Of a stretch of DNA of 7,657 nucleotides, positions 1-6,319 are shown one piece after another (within the stretch, counting starts at the first letter, position 1; each line of letters opens with the position of its first letter). A program made the position numbers and the translations under genes. Origin of the DNA: Spirochaetaceae bacterium (GTDB lineage: Bacteria; Spirochaetota; Spirochaetia; PWKH01); NCBI GenBank assembly GCA_003557605.1, contig PWNW01000287.1:1-7657 (forward strand), given 5' to 3'. The notes under the pieces are model-generated. The model saw only the letters and a program-made list of their open reading frames with translations. It searched no databases and was not told the origin of the DNA.

Positions 1-1
1 C

Positions 2-376
2 CCCTCACTGGTGTTTTCCGGGGATTTTTCATTTGAGAGCGGAGAGCGGGCTTTCTCATCCTATGTGAAACTTGATCCTTTCGTGCGCCCTACAGCACTG
101 TTTGCGGCAAGCGACCTGATGGCCCTGGGATTTATGAGAAGGGCCTTCCTCAATGGATGCAGCATACCAGAGGAAATTTCTGTGGTGGGATTTGATGATA
201 TTTCCATTGCATCCATTACCCATCCCCAGCTTACCACCGTCAGGCACCCCTTCATCGAGATGGGGGAGGAGGCGATGAAGCACCTTCTCAGAAAGCTCAA
301 CGGCGGGAACCCGGTTGATCATGACAGAGAGCTGAAGAACACCTTGATTGTTCGTGAGACTACATTAAAGGTATAA
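2..376 (+). CDS. LacI-family transcriptional regulator, C-terminal part (5' truncated by window edge)
   Basis: Only the last 124 or so residues are present; the reading frame is open to the left edge, so the DNA-binding helix-turn-helix lies outside. The visible part is the effector-binding/dimerisation domain of a LacI/GalR regulator (periplasmic-binding-protein fold). Family hallmarks are the ASDLMALG segment, the SVVGFDDI strand-turn, and the PQLTTVRHP segment followed by an amphipathic helix (MGEEAMKHLL) near the C-terminus. Members of this family bind a sugar or phosphosugar and release palindromic operators. The gene lies directly upstream of, and in the same direction as, a sugar ABC transporter, and three GTTA-type palindromes lie in the intervening spacer. 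It is therefore the probable local repressor of the operon, possibly also of itself. The stop codon is at 374-376. No convincing rho-independent terminator follows. Family assignment is firm; the ligand is unknown. Confidence 0.93.
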   Translation, partial: PSLVFSGDFSFESGERAFSSYVKLDPFVRPTALFAASDLMALGFMRRAFLNGCSIPEEISVVGFDDISIASITHPQLTTVRHPFIEMGEEAMKHLLRKLNGGNPVDHDRELKNTLIVRETTLKV

Positions 377-382
377 TAATAG

Positions 383-394
383 GTTAACGTAAAC
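383..394. promoter_or_regulatory. candidate LacI-family operator 1
   Basis: GTTAACGTAAAC is a 12-base palindrome with one mismatched pair and a central CG, the typical layout of a LacI-family operator. It begins 6 bases after the regulator stop codon. It resembles the two sites at 546-557 and 583-594. It is the most remote of the three from the downstream gene, so if real it may act through looping or on a different transcript. The assignment is by pattern only. Confidence 0.45.
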
Positions 395-525
395 TTATAA
401 TTTTTTATCAGTTCATCAAAATAATGTAATAAAAATATTTTAACTGCATATATTACATAAATTTGCACCAAGTATTTTTTGATATTGAAAAATCAAAAAA
501 AATCAAGTTTTTAAAAAGATTGTAG

Positions 526-553
526 TTGACAACACAAAAATATGTGTTAAGCT
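526..553 (+). promoter_or_regulatory. candidate promoter for the sugar operon (overlapping operator 2)
   Basis: A perfect -35 hexamer, TTGACA, lies at 526-531. With a 16-base spacer the -10 position would be TAAGCT (548-553), which matches the consensus at only three positions. The -10 would sit inside the palindrome at 545-558, the expected place for a repressor to block RNA polymerase. A second -10-like hexamer, TATATT at 609-614, has no good -35 at the right distance. The -35 is good but the start point is uncertain. Confidence 0.35.
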
Positions 554-558
554 TAACA
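545..558. promoter_or_regulatory. candidate LacI-family operator 2 (perfect 14-base palindrome)
   Basis: TGTTAAGCTTAACA reads identically on both strands over 14 bases, with an additional matching T/A pair at 543/560. The outer bases follow the LacI/CcpA type of operator (TG...CA), but the centre is GC instead of the more usual CG. It overlaps the -10 region predicted from the TTGACA at 526-531, a natural repression position for the regulator encoded immediately upstream. Confidence 0.6.
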
Positions 559-581
559 TACATTATTTATTTATGCATATA

Positions 582-595
582 TGTTATCGTTAACT
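582..595. promoter_or_regulatory. candidate LacI-family operator 3 (cre-like)
   Basis: TGTTATCGTTAACT contains the imperfect palindrome GTTAtCGtTAAC (583-594) with central CG. It matches the general LacI/CcpA operator pattern TGWNANCGNTNNCA at every specified base except the last. Its centre is 37 bases from the centre of operator 2. It would lie downstream of a start site driven by the TTGACA box, suitable for a roadblock or for cooperative binding with operator 2. Confidence 0.55.
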
Positions 596-677
596 TCTTA
601 GATGATTCTATATTCATATTGTTTTGTGAAACTTTGCAGTGCTAATATACTGCAATGGAAATAACAGGAGGTTAATT

Positions 678-1604
678 ATGAAAAAGATGTTGGCAGCACT
701 GGTTATCCTGATGATTGCTGGATCAATGGTTTTCGCAGCGGGACAGAGGGAAAGACCTGAGGGCCCGGTCATCGGATTTACGTTCCACTCATCACGGGTG
801 ACATTCCAGAAGATGCTTCTGGATGAGTTCCTGGATGCAGCCTCAGACTATCCTGAGGTTACAGTGAATGTAATTGATCCTGAAGTGGACATTGAGCGGC
901 AGCTCTCGGCTATTGAGACATTTATTGCCCAGGGTGTTGACGTTATTGTAGCAAGCCCCCTTGATTTTGACGGAAGCGTACCGGGTGTGCTTTCCGCAAA
1001 TTCTGCAGGGATCCCCTACATTGCCATGAACACCATGGTCGGCGGGGGTGATTTCGTCTATGCAGGTTCAGCGGATGTTGAGGCCGGCATGCTCCAGGGA
1101 GAATATCTTATTGATGTGCTTCCCCAGAACGCCAAGATTCTCTACCTCAGGGGACAGGAAGGAATGTTCCATACCGGTGAGCGGCGAAGGGGACTTCAGG
1201 AAGCTCTGCTTGACAAACGCCCCGACATTACCCTGCTTGCAGAACAGACTGCAAACTACCACAGAACCGAAGGCATGCAGGTAATGGAGGACTGGATCCA
1301 GGCATTCCCGGATTTCGACGCAGTGGTTGCGGCAAATGACGAAATGGCACTGGGGGCAATTGAGGCGCTGAAGGGAGCTGACATGCTTGAGGGCATCATT
1401 GTCTGCGGTATTGATGCAAATCCCGATGCCATCGCTTCTGTTCGTGCAGGGGAGATGACCATGACTGTTCTTCAGGATGCGCCTGCCCAGGCCAGAAAGG
1501 CATTTGAAGTGGCAATGAAGGCAATCCGCGGAGAGGAGCTTGACTCAGAATACATTATCCCCTTCCAGTCGATAACCCTGGAGAACGTGGATGAGTATTT
1601 CTAA
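678..1604 (+). CDS. periplasmic sugar-binding protein of an ABC transporter (RbsB-like)
   Basis: High-affinity periplasmic receptor that captures a monosaccharide and passes it to the permease. The ATG at 678 is preferred over an in-frame GTG at 639. AGGAGG lies at 666-671, six bases ahead of it, and this start gives a clean Sec signal peptide: MKK, then a hydrophobic core, then a probable cut after Ala20 (Val-Phe-Ala). There is no lipobox cysteine. The mature part is a type I periplasmic-binding fold (Peripla_BP_4 type). Positions that contact sugar in RbsB/MglB relatives are kept: the Phe-Thr-Phe near the mature N-terminus, an arginine cluster at 169-171, Asn220-Asp221 in AANDEMALGA, Asp246 in GIDANPDA, and Gln266 in TVLQDA. 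Its 308 residues are normal for the family. It is the first gene of the operon, followed by the ATPase and permease. The specific sugar is unknown. Confidence 0.93.
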   Translation: MKKMLAALVILMIAGSMVFAAGQRERPEGPVIGFTFHSSRVTFQKMLLDEFLDAASDYPEVTVNVIDPEVDIERQLSAIETFIAQGVDVIVASPLDFDGSVPGVLSANSAGIPYIAMNTMVGGGDFVYAGSADVEAGMLQGEYLIDVLPQNAKILYLRGQEGMFHTGERRRGLQEALLDKRPDITLLAEQTANYHRTEGMQVMEDWIQAFPDFDAVVAANDEMALGAIEALKGADMLEGIIVCGIDANPDAIASVRAGEMTMTVLQDAPAQARKAFEVAMKAIRGEELDSEYIIPFQSITLENVDEYF

Positions 1605-1632
1605 GTTGATGCGGACTTACTTGTACTAGTGG

Positions 1633-1638
1633 TATACT
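1633..1638 (+). promoter_or_regulatory. possible internal extended -10 promoter element
   Basis: TATACT (1633-1638) matches five of six -10 consensus bases and is preceded by TGG (1630-1632), giving an extended -10 element. No good -35 lies at the correct distance (TTGATG at 1606-1611 is 21 bases away). If used, it would give an extra transcript for the ATPase and permease beginning inside the hairpin at 1638-1669. It may be a chance match. Confidence 0.25.
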
Positions 1639-1669
1639 GTATCCGGCAGCCGAGAGGCTGTCGGATGCA
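1638..1669 (+). other. strong intergenic stem-loop between binding-protein and ATPase genes
   Basis: Arms TGTATCCGGCAGCC (1638-1651) and GGCTGTCGGATGCA (1656-1669) pair over 14 positions. Twelve pairs are Watson-Crick and two are G-U wobbles, and they close on a GAGA (GNRA-type) tetraloop. No T-run follows; the next bases are TTTAAGGGGGG, so it is not a standard rho-independent terminator. Hairpins at this place in binding-protein transport operons typically protect the upstream message from 3' decay, so the binding protein is made in excess over the membrane parts. It ends four bases before the ATPase Shine-Dalgarno sequence and could also affect translation initiation. Confidence 0.8.
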
Positions 1670-1673
1670 TTTA

Positions 1674-1688
1674 AGGGGGGTTGTCTTG
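1674..1688 (+). promoter_or_regulatory. ribosome binding site and TTG start of the ATPase gene
   Basis: AGGGGGG (1674-1680) lies five bases ahead of TTG (1686-1688). This fixes the start. The frame is open further upstream to a GTG at 1629 and an ATG at 1665, but both lie in or before the hairpin without a Shine-Dalgarno sequence. The TTG also gives an N-terminus of the length normal for RbsA/MglA proteins. Confidence 0.8.
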
Positions 1689-3194
1689 GAAGCACATCAG
1701 AACTATGTCCTGGAGATGAAGGACATCAGAAAGGTCTTTCCCGGAGTTGTGGCATGCGACGGTGTGAATCTGAACGTCAGGAAGGGTACGGTCCATGCAC
1801 TGGTCGGGGAGAACGGAGCCGGTAAATCGACGATGATGAAAATCCTCGCCGGTGAATATATTCCGGACCAGGGCGAGATCTATTTTCAGGGAAAGAAGGC
1901 TGTTATCAGCAGCACCAGGGATGCCCTTAACCTGGGGATTTCAACCGTGTATCAGGAGCTCAACCTGGTCCCTGAGATGACCATTGCTGAAAACATATTT
2001 CTCGGCAGGGAACTGGTAGATTCCAGCAGAATGTTTGTACGGTTCAAGGACCTGTACGCTCAAGCCGGGAAGTACCTGCAGGAACTGGGATTGAAGTATG
2101 ACCCGAGGACAAAGATCAATAAGCTGAGCGTTTCCGGAGCGCAGATGGTTGAAATAGCCAAGGGAATTTCACGGGGCGCTTCGCTTATTGTGCTTGATGA
2201 GCCGACCTCGGCAATTACGGATTCTGAGGTTGACGTGCTGTTCACCCAGATACGCAATCTCAAGAAGAAGGGAATAACCTTTATCTACATTTCACACAAG
2301 ATGAACGAAATCTTCTCCATCTCCGATGATGTTACCGTAATGCGTGACGGAAAATGGGTGGGCACCCACGGCATCAAGGAAATGAACGAAAAGAAGCTGA
2401 TATCCCTGATGGTGGGCCGGGAGCTTTCAGAGATGTTCCCCAAGGTTGCCTGCGATATCGGGGAGACGGTATTTGAGGTGAAGAACCTTACGAAGAAGGG
2501 CGTGTTCTCAAACATCAGCCTGTCGGTGAAAAAGGGTGAAATCCTCGGAATTTCAGGCTTGATGGGTGCAGGAAGGACCGAACTAGCCAGAGCCATATTC
2601 GGGCTTGACTCCATCGATTCAGGAGAAATCCTGGTGGAAGGCAGGAAGGCGGTAATTAAGTCGCCGGCTGATTCAATACGGCAGGGGGTGGTGATGCTGC
2701 CTGAAGACAGAAAGCAGGTCGGTCTTGTCCTGATCAGGTCGGTGCTTGAGAATATTGGGCTGTCCAATCTTGATCAGTTCACATCCTATGAACTGCTGAA
2801 TATCCGAAAGGAACGGAAGGTCTGCGCTGATATCGCAAAGCGGGTAGGGGTGAAGGCCCACAACCTGCAGGTGCAGGTGAAGACCCTCAGCGGCGGAAAC
2901 CAGCAGAAGGTGGTCATCTGCAAGTGGCTGCTTCAGAAACTGAAGGTCCTGATACTGGATGAACCTACCCGGGGTATTGATGTAGGGGCAAAATCTGAGA
3001 TCCATAGGCTTATGGGTGAATTCGCAAAAAAAGGAATGGCAGTCATTATGATCTCTTCGGAGCTTCCTGAGATGCTTGGGATGAGCGACCGAATTATGGT
3101 TATGCGGGAAGGAGAAATTTCCGGTGAGCTTACCAGAGAGGAAGCAACTCAGGAAAAGATCATGACGCTTGCAATGGGAGGCCGAAAACAATGA
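1686..3194 (+). CDS. sugar ABC transporter ATP-binding protein, two fused nucleotide-binding domains (RbsA/MglA type)
   Basis: Cytoplasmic ATPase powering monosaccharide import. At 502 residues from the TTG start it matches the family size. Domain 1 has a complete Walker A (GENGAGKST, 41-49), a Q-loop (Gln90), an atypical signature (LSVSGAQ, 147-153), Walker B (LIVLDE, 167-172) and the switch His204. Domain 2 has a degenerate Walker A (GLMGAGRTE, 291-299, Arg replacing the catalytic Lys), a canonical LSGGNQQ signature (401-407) and Walker B (VLILDE, 421-426). One intact and one degenerate site is the usual state for this carbohydrate-uptake (CUT2) subfamily. The gene sits between the binding protein and the permease; its TGA is inside the ATGA that starts the permease, indicating translational coupling. 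Family assignment is secure; substrate cannot be told from this subunit. Confidence 0.96.
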   Translation: MEAHQNYVLEMKDIRKVFPGVVACDGVNLNVRKGTVHALVGENGAGKSTMMKILAGEYIPDQGEIYFQGKKAVISSTRDALNLGISTVYQELNLVPEMTIAENIFLGRELVDSSRMFVRFKDLYAQAGKYLQELGLKYDPRTKINKLSVSGAQMVEIAKGISRGASLIVLDEPTSAITDSEVDVLFTQIRNLKKKGITFIYISHKMNEIFSISDDVTVMRDGKWVGTHGIKEMNEKKLISLMVGRELSEMFPKVACDIGETVFEVKNLTKKGVFSNISLSVKKGEILGISGLMGAGRTELARAIFGLDSIDSGEILVEGRKAVIKSPADSIRQGVVMLPEDRKQVGLVLIRSVLENIGLSNLDQFTSYELLNIRKERKVCADIAKRVGVKAHNLQVQVKTLSGGNQQKVVICKWLLQKLKVLILDEPTRGIDVGAKSEIHRLMGEFAKKGMAVIMISSELPEMLGMSDRIMVMREGEISGELTREEATQEKIMTLAMGGRKQ

Positions 3195-4171
3195 GTGATA
3201 ACGTGTCAAAAGGAAAAGACCGCTCAGTATCAAGGATTGCTAAGGAAATATACAGCAAGTACGGAATTTTAATTATCCTGGTTATTATGCTGGTGGGATC
3301 AACGCTTCTGACTCCGGTGTTTCTGACCCAGAGAAACCTGATAAACGTTATGCGGCAGATGTCGGTCATATTCATCATTGCCTGCGGTACAACCATGGTC
3401 ATAATATCAGGGATGATTGACCTGTCCTCAGGTTCAGTGGCCGCACTGTCTGGGGTTGTGGCAACCGGCATGATGGTGGCCACCAAGTCTGCGCCGCTGG
3501 CTGTAGCGGTAGGTATTATCGTCGGGGGGCTCTGCGGTGCAGTAAACGGAGCGTTTATTACCACCTTCAAGCTTCCGCCGTTCATCATGACCCTTGCGAT
3601 GATGATTTCAGCAAGGGGGCTGGTGCTGCTGTATACCGGGGGAATTCCCATCTCCGGCATAGGGAATCTCAATGTGCTCGGCCAGGGCTTCATCCTCGGC
3701 GTCCCAATCCCGATCATTATCATGATGATTATATTCGGCATCACCTGGGTGCTTCTTAACCGCATGAAGTTCGGCCGGTATATATACGCCATTGGAGGCA
3801 ATGAGGAAGCAGCCATCGCATCCGGGGTGAGCGTGAAGCGCGTAAAGGCCATGACCTGGATCATCAACGGCATGTTTGTCGGCCTCGCTGGAGTCATCCT
3901 GATGGCCAGAATCAATTCCGGACAGCCTGCCGCAGGGCAGATGTATGAGCTTGATGCCATTACCACGGTAGTGCTCGGAGGGACGAGCCTTTCAGGAGGA
4001 ATCGGGACCATCCAGGGGACCCTTGCCGGTGCGATGATCATCGGAATTCTCAACAACGTGCTGAACCTTCTTAATGTATCTCCCTACTACCAGCAGATAC
4101 TTAAAGGTGCCATCATTGTAACTGCAGTGATTCTGGATATTAAGACCAAGGAAATTCGCGCAAAGTCGTGA
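3191..4171 (+). CDS. sugar ABC transporter permease (RbsC-like, BPD_transp_2 family)
   Basis: Integral inner-membrane protein forming the sugar channel, probably as a homodimer with the upstream ATPase. After a hydrophilic basic N-terminus (about 1-23), hydrophobic segments run almost throughout, starting with the helix at about 25-44. Family hallmarks include GMIDLSSGS (74-82), the cytoplasmic coupling loop with Gly-Asn-Glu-Glu-Ala-Ala (YAIGGNEEAAIASG, 199-212) that contacts the ATPase, and the glycine-rich VVLGGTSLSGGIGT stretch before the last helices. Its 326 residues are typical. The ATG overlaps the ATPase stop by four bases, with GGGAGG at 3176-3181 as ribosome binding site. It ends with a short charged tail. 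RbsC/MglC/XylH-type members cannot be separated by eye. Confidence 0.95.
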   Translation: MSDNVSKGKDRSVSRIAKEIYSKYGILIILVIMLVGSTLLTPVFLTQRNLINVMRQMSVIFIIACGTTMVIISGMIDLSSGSVAALSGVVATGMMVATKSAPLAVAVGIIVGGLCGAVNGAFITTFKLPPFIMTLAMMISARGLVLLYTGGIPISGIGNLNVLGQGFILGVPIPIIIMMIIFGITWVLLNRMKFGRYIYAIGGNEEAAIASGVSVKRVKAMTWIINGMFVGLAGVILMARINSGQPAAGQMYELDAITTVVLGGTSLSGGIGTIQGTLAGAMIIGILNNVLNLLNVSPYYQQILKGAIIVTAVILDIKTKEIRAKS

Positions 4172-4187
4172 TCCGGGAGTAAAGCTT

Positions 4188-5441
4188 ATGAACAGCAGGC
4201 AAAGGGTGGTCGCTTCAATGAACGGGAAGGCCCCTGATGCGGTCCCCGTTGATTTCGGGGCACACAGGTCAAGCGGCATCATGGCCCTTGCCTATGCAAG
4301 GCTGAGGGAGTACCTGGGACTGCCGAAAATGACCCTCCGCGTATATGATATCCCCCAGCAGCTGGCCGTGATTGATGATGATGTCCTGGACCTGTTCCAT
4401 GCGGACACCATTGAGCTTGGACGTGGGTTCTGCCTCCAGGAGGAAGACTGGAAACCCTGGGAGCTGCCTGACGGGACTCCCTGCGTGATCCCCTCCTGGA
4501 TCAATCCAGCGAAACATGCATCGGGAGACTGGGTGATCTGTACTGATCAGGGAGTTCCCTCTGCCGTGCAGAAGCAGGGAACCCTCTATTTTGAGACGAT
4601 CCATTATCCCATGCAGGAAGATCCCTATGTCTTAAAGAATCTTGAGAAGGCTGTTTCACGCACCATGTGGACCGGTACGGCCGCAGCCCCTCCCGGTCCG
4701 ATCTCCCTCCAGGATGAAGCAGACCTTGCATACCTTCGACGGGGTGCCGAGGCGCTTCGCAGGTCAACAGACCGTGCTGTGGTTGGGCTGTTCGGGGGAA
4801 ACCTGTTTGAACTTGGCCAGTGGCTCTTCGGTATGGAGAATTTCTTCTCCATGCTTGCTTCGGAACCTGATTACATGCATCAGTTTCTCGACAGACTGAC
4901 TGAAATGCACCTGAAAAACCTTGAGGGATTTCTGAAGGCAGCGGGCTCTTCAATTGATGTGATAGCCTTCGGCGATGACCTGGGAATGCAGACCGGCCCG
5001 CTGATTTCCCCGGCAATGTTTAGGGATTTCTTCAAACCGAGGCAGCAGAGGATGTGGGCACGGGTCAAGGAGCTCTCGGATGTAAAGATCATGATCCACA
5101 GCTGCGGAGGCATAGCAGGGTTTCTTGACGATATGATTGATGCGGGACTTGATGCGGTAAACCCGGTGCAGATCCAAAGCGCAGGAATGGAGCCGGAGCA
5201 GCTGAAACAGCGGTTCGGGAGCAGAATAACCTTCTGGGGAGGAGGATGCGACACCCAGGAGGTCCTCAATTACGGAACCCCTGAAACCATACGGGAGCAT
5301 GTTCTGAGAAATCTTGAGGTGTTCTCCCCCGGAGGCAGGTATGTGTTCCAGCAGGTGCACAACATCATGGCCGATATTCCGCCGGAGAACATCACGGCAA
5401 TGTTCAAGGCGGCTGCAGAGTTCAACGGGCGAAGTCTCTGA
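4188..5441 (+). CDS. URO-D-fold protein, methyltransferase-like (not haem-pathway HemE)
   Basis: Soluble TIM-barrel protein of the uroporphyrinogen decarboxylase superfamily, 417 residues. The C-terminal half carries the recognisable blocks: FGDDLGMQTGPLISPAMF (from Phe261), MIHSCGG (302-308), a DAVNPVQ strand, FWGGGCDTQ (Cys354), a GTPETIREHV helix, and VHNIMADIPPENI (His391). HSCG gives a His304-x-Cys306 pair like the zinc motif of corrinoid:thiol methyltransferases (MtaA/MtbA) in the same superfamily; Cys354 or His391 could be a further ligand. The N-terminal Arg-Gln-Ala-Gly-Arg motif of true HemE is absent. ATG is preceded by GGGAG (4175-4179), 16 bases after the permease stop. Operon position suggests it acts on the imported compound or a product of it, perhaps methyl transfer/demethylation, but the reaction is not established. 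The start could be a few codons off. Confidence 0.85.
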   Translation: MNSRQRVVASMNGKAPDAVPVDFGAHRSSGIMALAYARLREYLGLPKMTLRVYDIPQQLAVIDDDVLDLFHADTIELGRGFCLQEEDWKPWELPDGTPCVIPSWINPAKHASGDWVICTDQGVPSAVQKQGTLYFETIHYPMQEDPYVLKNLEKAVSRTMWTGTAAAPPGPISLQDEADLAYLRRGAEALRRSTDRAVVGLFGGNLFELGQWLFGMENFFSMLASEPDYMHQFLDRLTEMHLKNLEGFLKAAGSSIDVIAFGDDLGMQTGPLISPAMFRDFFKPRQQRMWARVKELSDVKIMIHSCGGIAGFLDDMIDAGLDAVNPVQIQSAGMEPEQLKQRFGSRITFWGGGCDTQEVLNYGTPETIREHVLRNLEVFSPGGRYVFQQVHNIMADIPPENITAMFKAAAEFNGRSL

Positions 5442-5457
5442 TCTTGGAGAAAAAAAT

Positions 5458-6246
5458 ATGAAGTATTCTGTCTGCATTGAGATGCTCTATGACCATGTGC
5501 CCTGGTATGACCGGTTCCAGGCCGCAGCTGATGACGGGTTCCAGTATGCCGAGTTCTGGCGATGGAGCGATACTGACTGGGATGCGCTCTCCAGCGCCGT
5601 GAAGTCATCGGGGATTGGAGTATCAGCATATTCCGGGGATGATCAGTTCTCTCCTGCGGACCCCAAGGACAGCATTCCCTATATTTCATTTCTTAAGCAG
5701 TCTTTGGAGAAGGCGAAGCAGATAGGGTGCCCGTACCTGGTGATCCATTCCGATGCGCTGGACCCTGCTGACGGAAGCGCAAAACCAATTGATCCCAGAT
5801 GGTCCCATGACCAGAAGCAGAATGCCCTGCTTCACACCCTCAAGGAAGCGGCATCCTGCGCAGAGAAGTACGGCATCACCCTGGTGCTTGAGCCGTTGAA
5901 CACCCTGGTTGATCATCCCGGTTATTTTCTTTCTGACCCCGACGAATCCTTCAGGCTGGTAAGGTCTGTAGGCTCTGAACATCTCAAGGTCCTCTTTGAC
6001 ATCTACCATATGCAGATCATGAAGGGGAATGTCACCGACAGACTGGTCAGCAGCCTGGATGTAATTGGATATGTCCATGCTGCGGATGTGCCGGGCAGAC
6101 ATGAGCCGGGCACAGGGGAGCTGAATTACCGAAATATATTTACCGCCCTCAAGCAGGCAGGATATACCGGGTTTATCGGGTTTGAGCTTTCCCCCCTTTC
6201 AGATACCCCTTCTGCAGTTCGGGCAATGAAGGAAGCAATGGTCTGA
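5458..6246 (+). CDS. sugar isomerase/epimerase, TIM-barrel (hydroxypyruvate isomerase / tagatose epimerase-like)
   Basis: Cytoplasmic TIM-barrel enzyme (AP_endonuc_2 superfamily), 262 residues, close to the size of hydroxypyruvate isomerase. Visible motifs: LVLEPLN with Glu145, LFDIYHMQ with Asp181, YVHAADVPGRHEPGTGELNY with His207 and the conserved Pro-Gly-Arg-His-Glu-Pro-Gly run, and GFELSP with Glu243. Glu145, Asp181, His207 and Glu243 occupy the four expected metal-ligand positions. His at the third matches tagatose/psicose epimerases, whereas hydroxypyruvate isomerase has Gln there as I recall, so a keto-sugar epimerase or isomerase is as likely. The start at 5458 is chosen because GGAG (5446-5449) lies eight bases ahead and MKYSVCIEM forms the expected first strand; an earlier in-frame ATG at 5314 lies well inside the previous gene. 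The gap to the URO-D-like gene is 16 bases, implying co-transcription. The substrate is probably a sugar or keto-acid derived from the imported compound. Confidence 0.88.
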   Translation: MKYSVCIEMLYDHVPWYDRFQAAADDGFQYAEFWRWSDTDWDALSSAVKSSGIGVSAYSGDDQFSPADPKDSIPYISFLKQSLEKAKQIGCPYLVIHSDALDPADGSAKPIDPRWSHDQKQNALLHTLKEAASCAEKYGITLVLEPLNTLVDHPGYFLSDPDESFRLVRSVGSEHLKVLFDIYHMQIMKGNVTDRLVSSLDVIGYVHAADVPGRHEPGTGELNYRNIFTALKQAGYTGFIGFELSPLSDTPSAVRAMKEAMV

Positions 6247-6251
6247 ATGCA

Positions 6252-6280
6252 GTGCTGATTTTCCCAATGGAATTAAGCAC
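6252..6280 (+). terminator. weak stem-loop after the sugar operon (doubtful terminator)
   Basis: GTGCT (6252-6256) pairs with AGCAC (6276-6280), with an inner TTCC/GGAA helix separated by mismatches. The next bases are AAAATGCCCC, with no T-run, so intrinsic termination is doubtful. It is the only structure seen between the isomerase stop and the next promoter. Confidence 0.25.
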
Positions 6281-6290
6281 AAAATGCCCC

Positions 6291-6319
6291 TTGTCTGCTC
6301 CCATCTCATCTGATATGAT
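6291..6319 (+). promoter_or_regulatory. promoter of the cobalamin-riboswitch operon (extended -10, housekeeping sigma type)
   Basis: The -35 box is TTGTCT (6291-6296), the spacer is exactly 17 bases, and the -10 box is TATGAT (6314-6319, five of six consensus bases). TG at 6311-6312 lies one base before it, making an extended -10. Transcription would start near 6326, essentially at the first base of the riboswitch P1 helix, which strongly supports the assignment. Confidence 0.8.

Larger units (their letters stand above)
377..677. other. AT-rich intergenic regulatory region
   Basis: This spacer separates the regulator stop codon from the binding-protein start codon. It is strikingly AT-rich compared with the coding DNA on either side and has no open frame with gene-like content. 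It contains three palindromes with GTTA half-sites, a TTGACA hexamer, a 9-base T-rich/A-rich inverted repeat (475-483 with 492-500), A and T runs that may bend the DNA, and a consensus ribosome binding site at its right end. It is best read as the control region of the sugar operon. Confidence 0.8.

Noticed and set aside
475..500. Inverted repeat TTTTTTGAT / ATCAAAAAA with an 8-base loop, considered as a terminator for the LacI-family gene
   Set aside because: The stem has one G-C pair per strand and is mostly an A/T run in an AT-rich spacer; it lies about 100 bases past the stop codon and is too weak to call.
639..677. Upstream GTG start for the sugar-binding protein
   Set aside because: It would place 13 extra residues before the signal peptide and has no ribosome binding site; ATG 678 has AGGAGG at the right distance.
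1686..3194. Loss of the Walker A lysine in the second ATPase domain (GAGRTE) as evidence of a defective transporter
   Set aside because: An arginine-bearing degenerate site in domain 2 is normal for RbsA/MglA-type proteins.
3160..4056. Long open frame on the minus strand opposite the permease gene
   Set aside because: It mirrors codon bias of the permease, is unusually rich in Met, Ile, Pro and Thr without a recognisable domain, and overlaps a well-supported family member.
4188..5441. Annotation as haem-pathway uroporphyrinogen decarboxylase (hemE)
   Set aside because: It lacks the N-terminal Arg-Gln-Ala-Gly-Arg motif, carries a His-x-Cys metal-type motif, and sits in a sugar operon with no haem genes.
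5314..5457. Extended N-terminus for the isomerase overlapping the URO-D-like gene
   Set aside because: The added residues are arginine- and serine-rich out-of-frame translation of the upstream gene; GGAG and ATG 5458 give the normal N-terminus.
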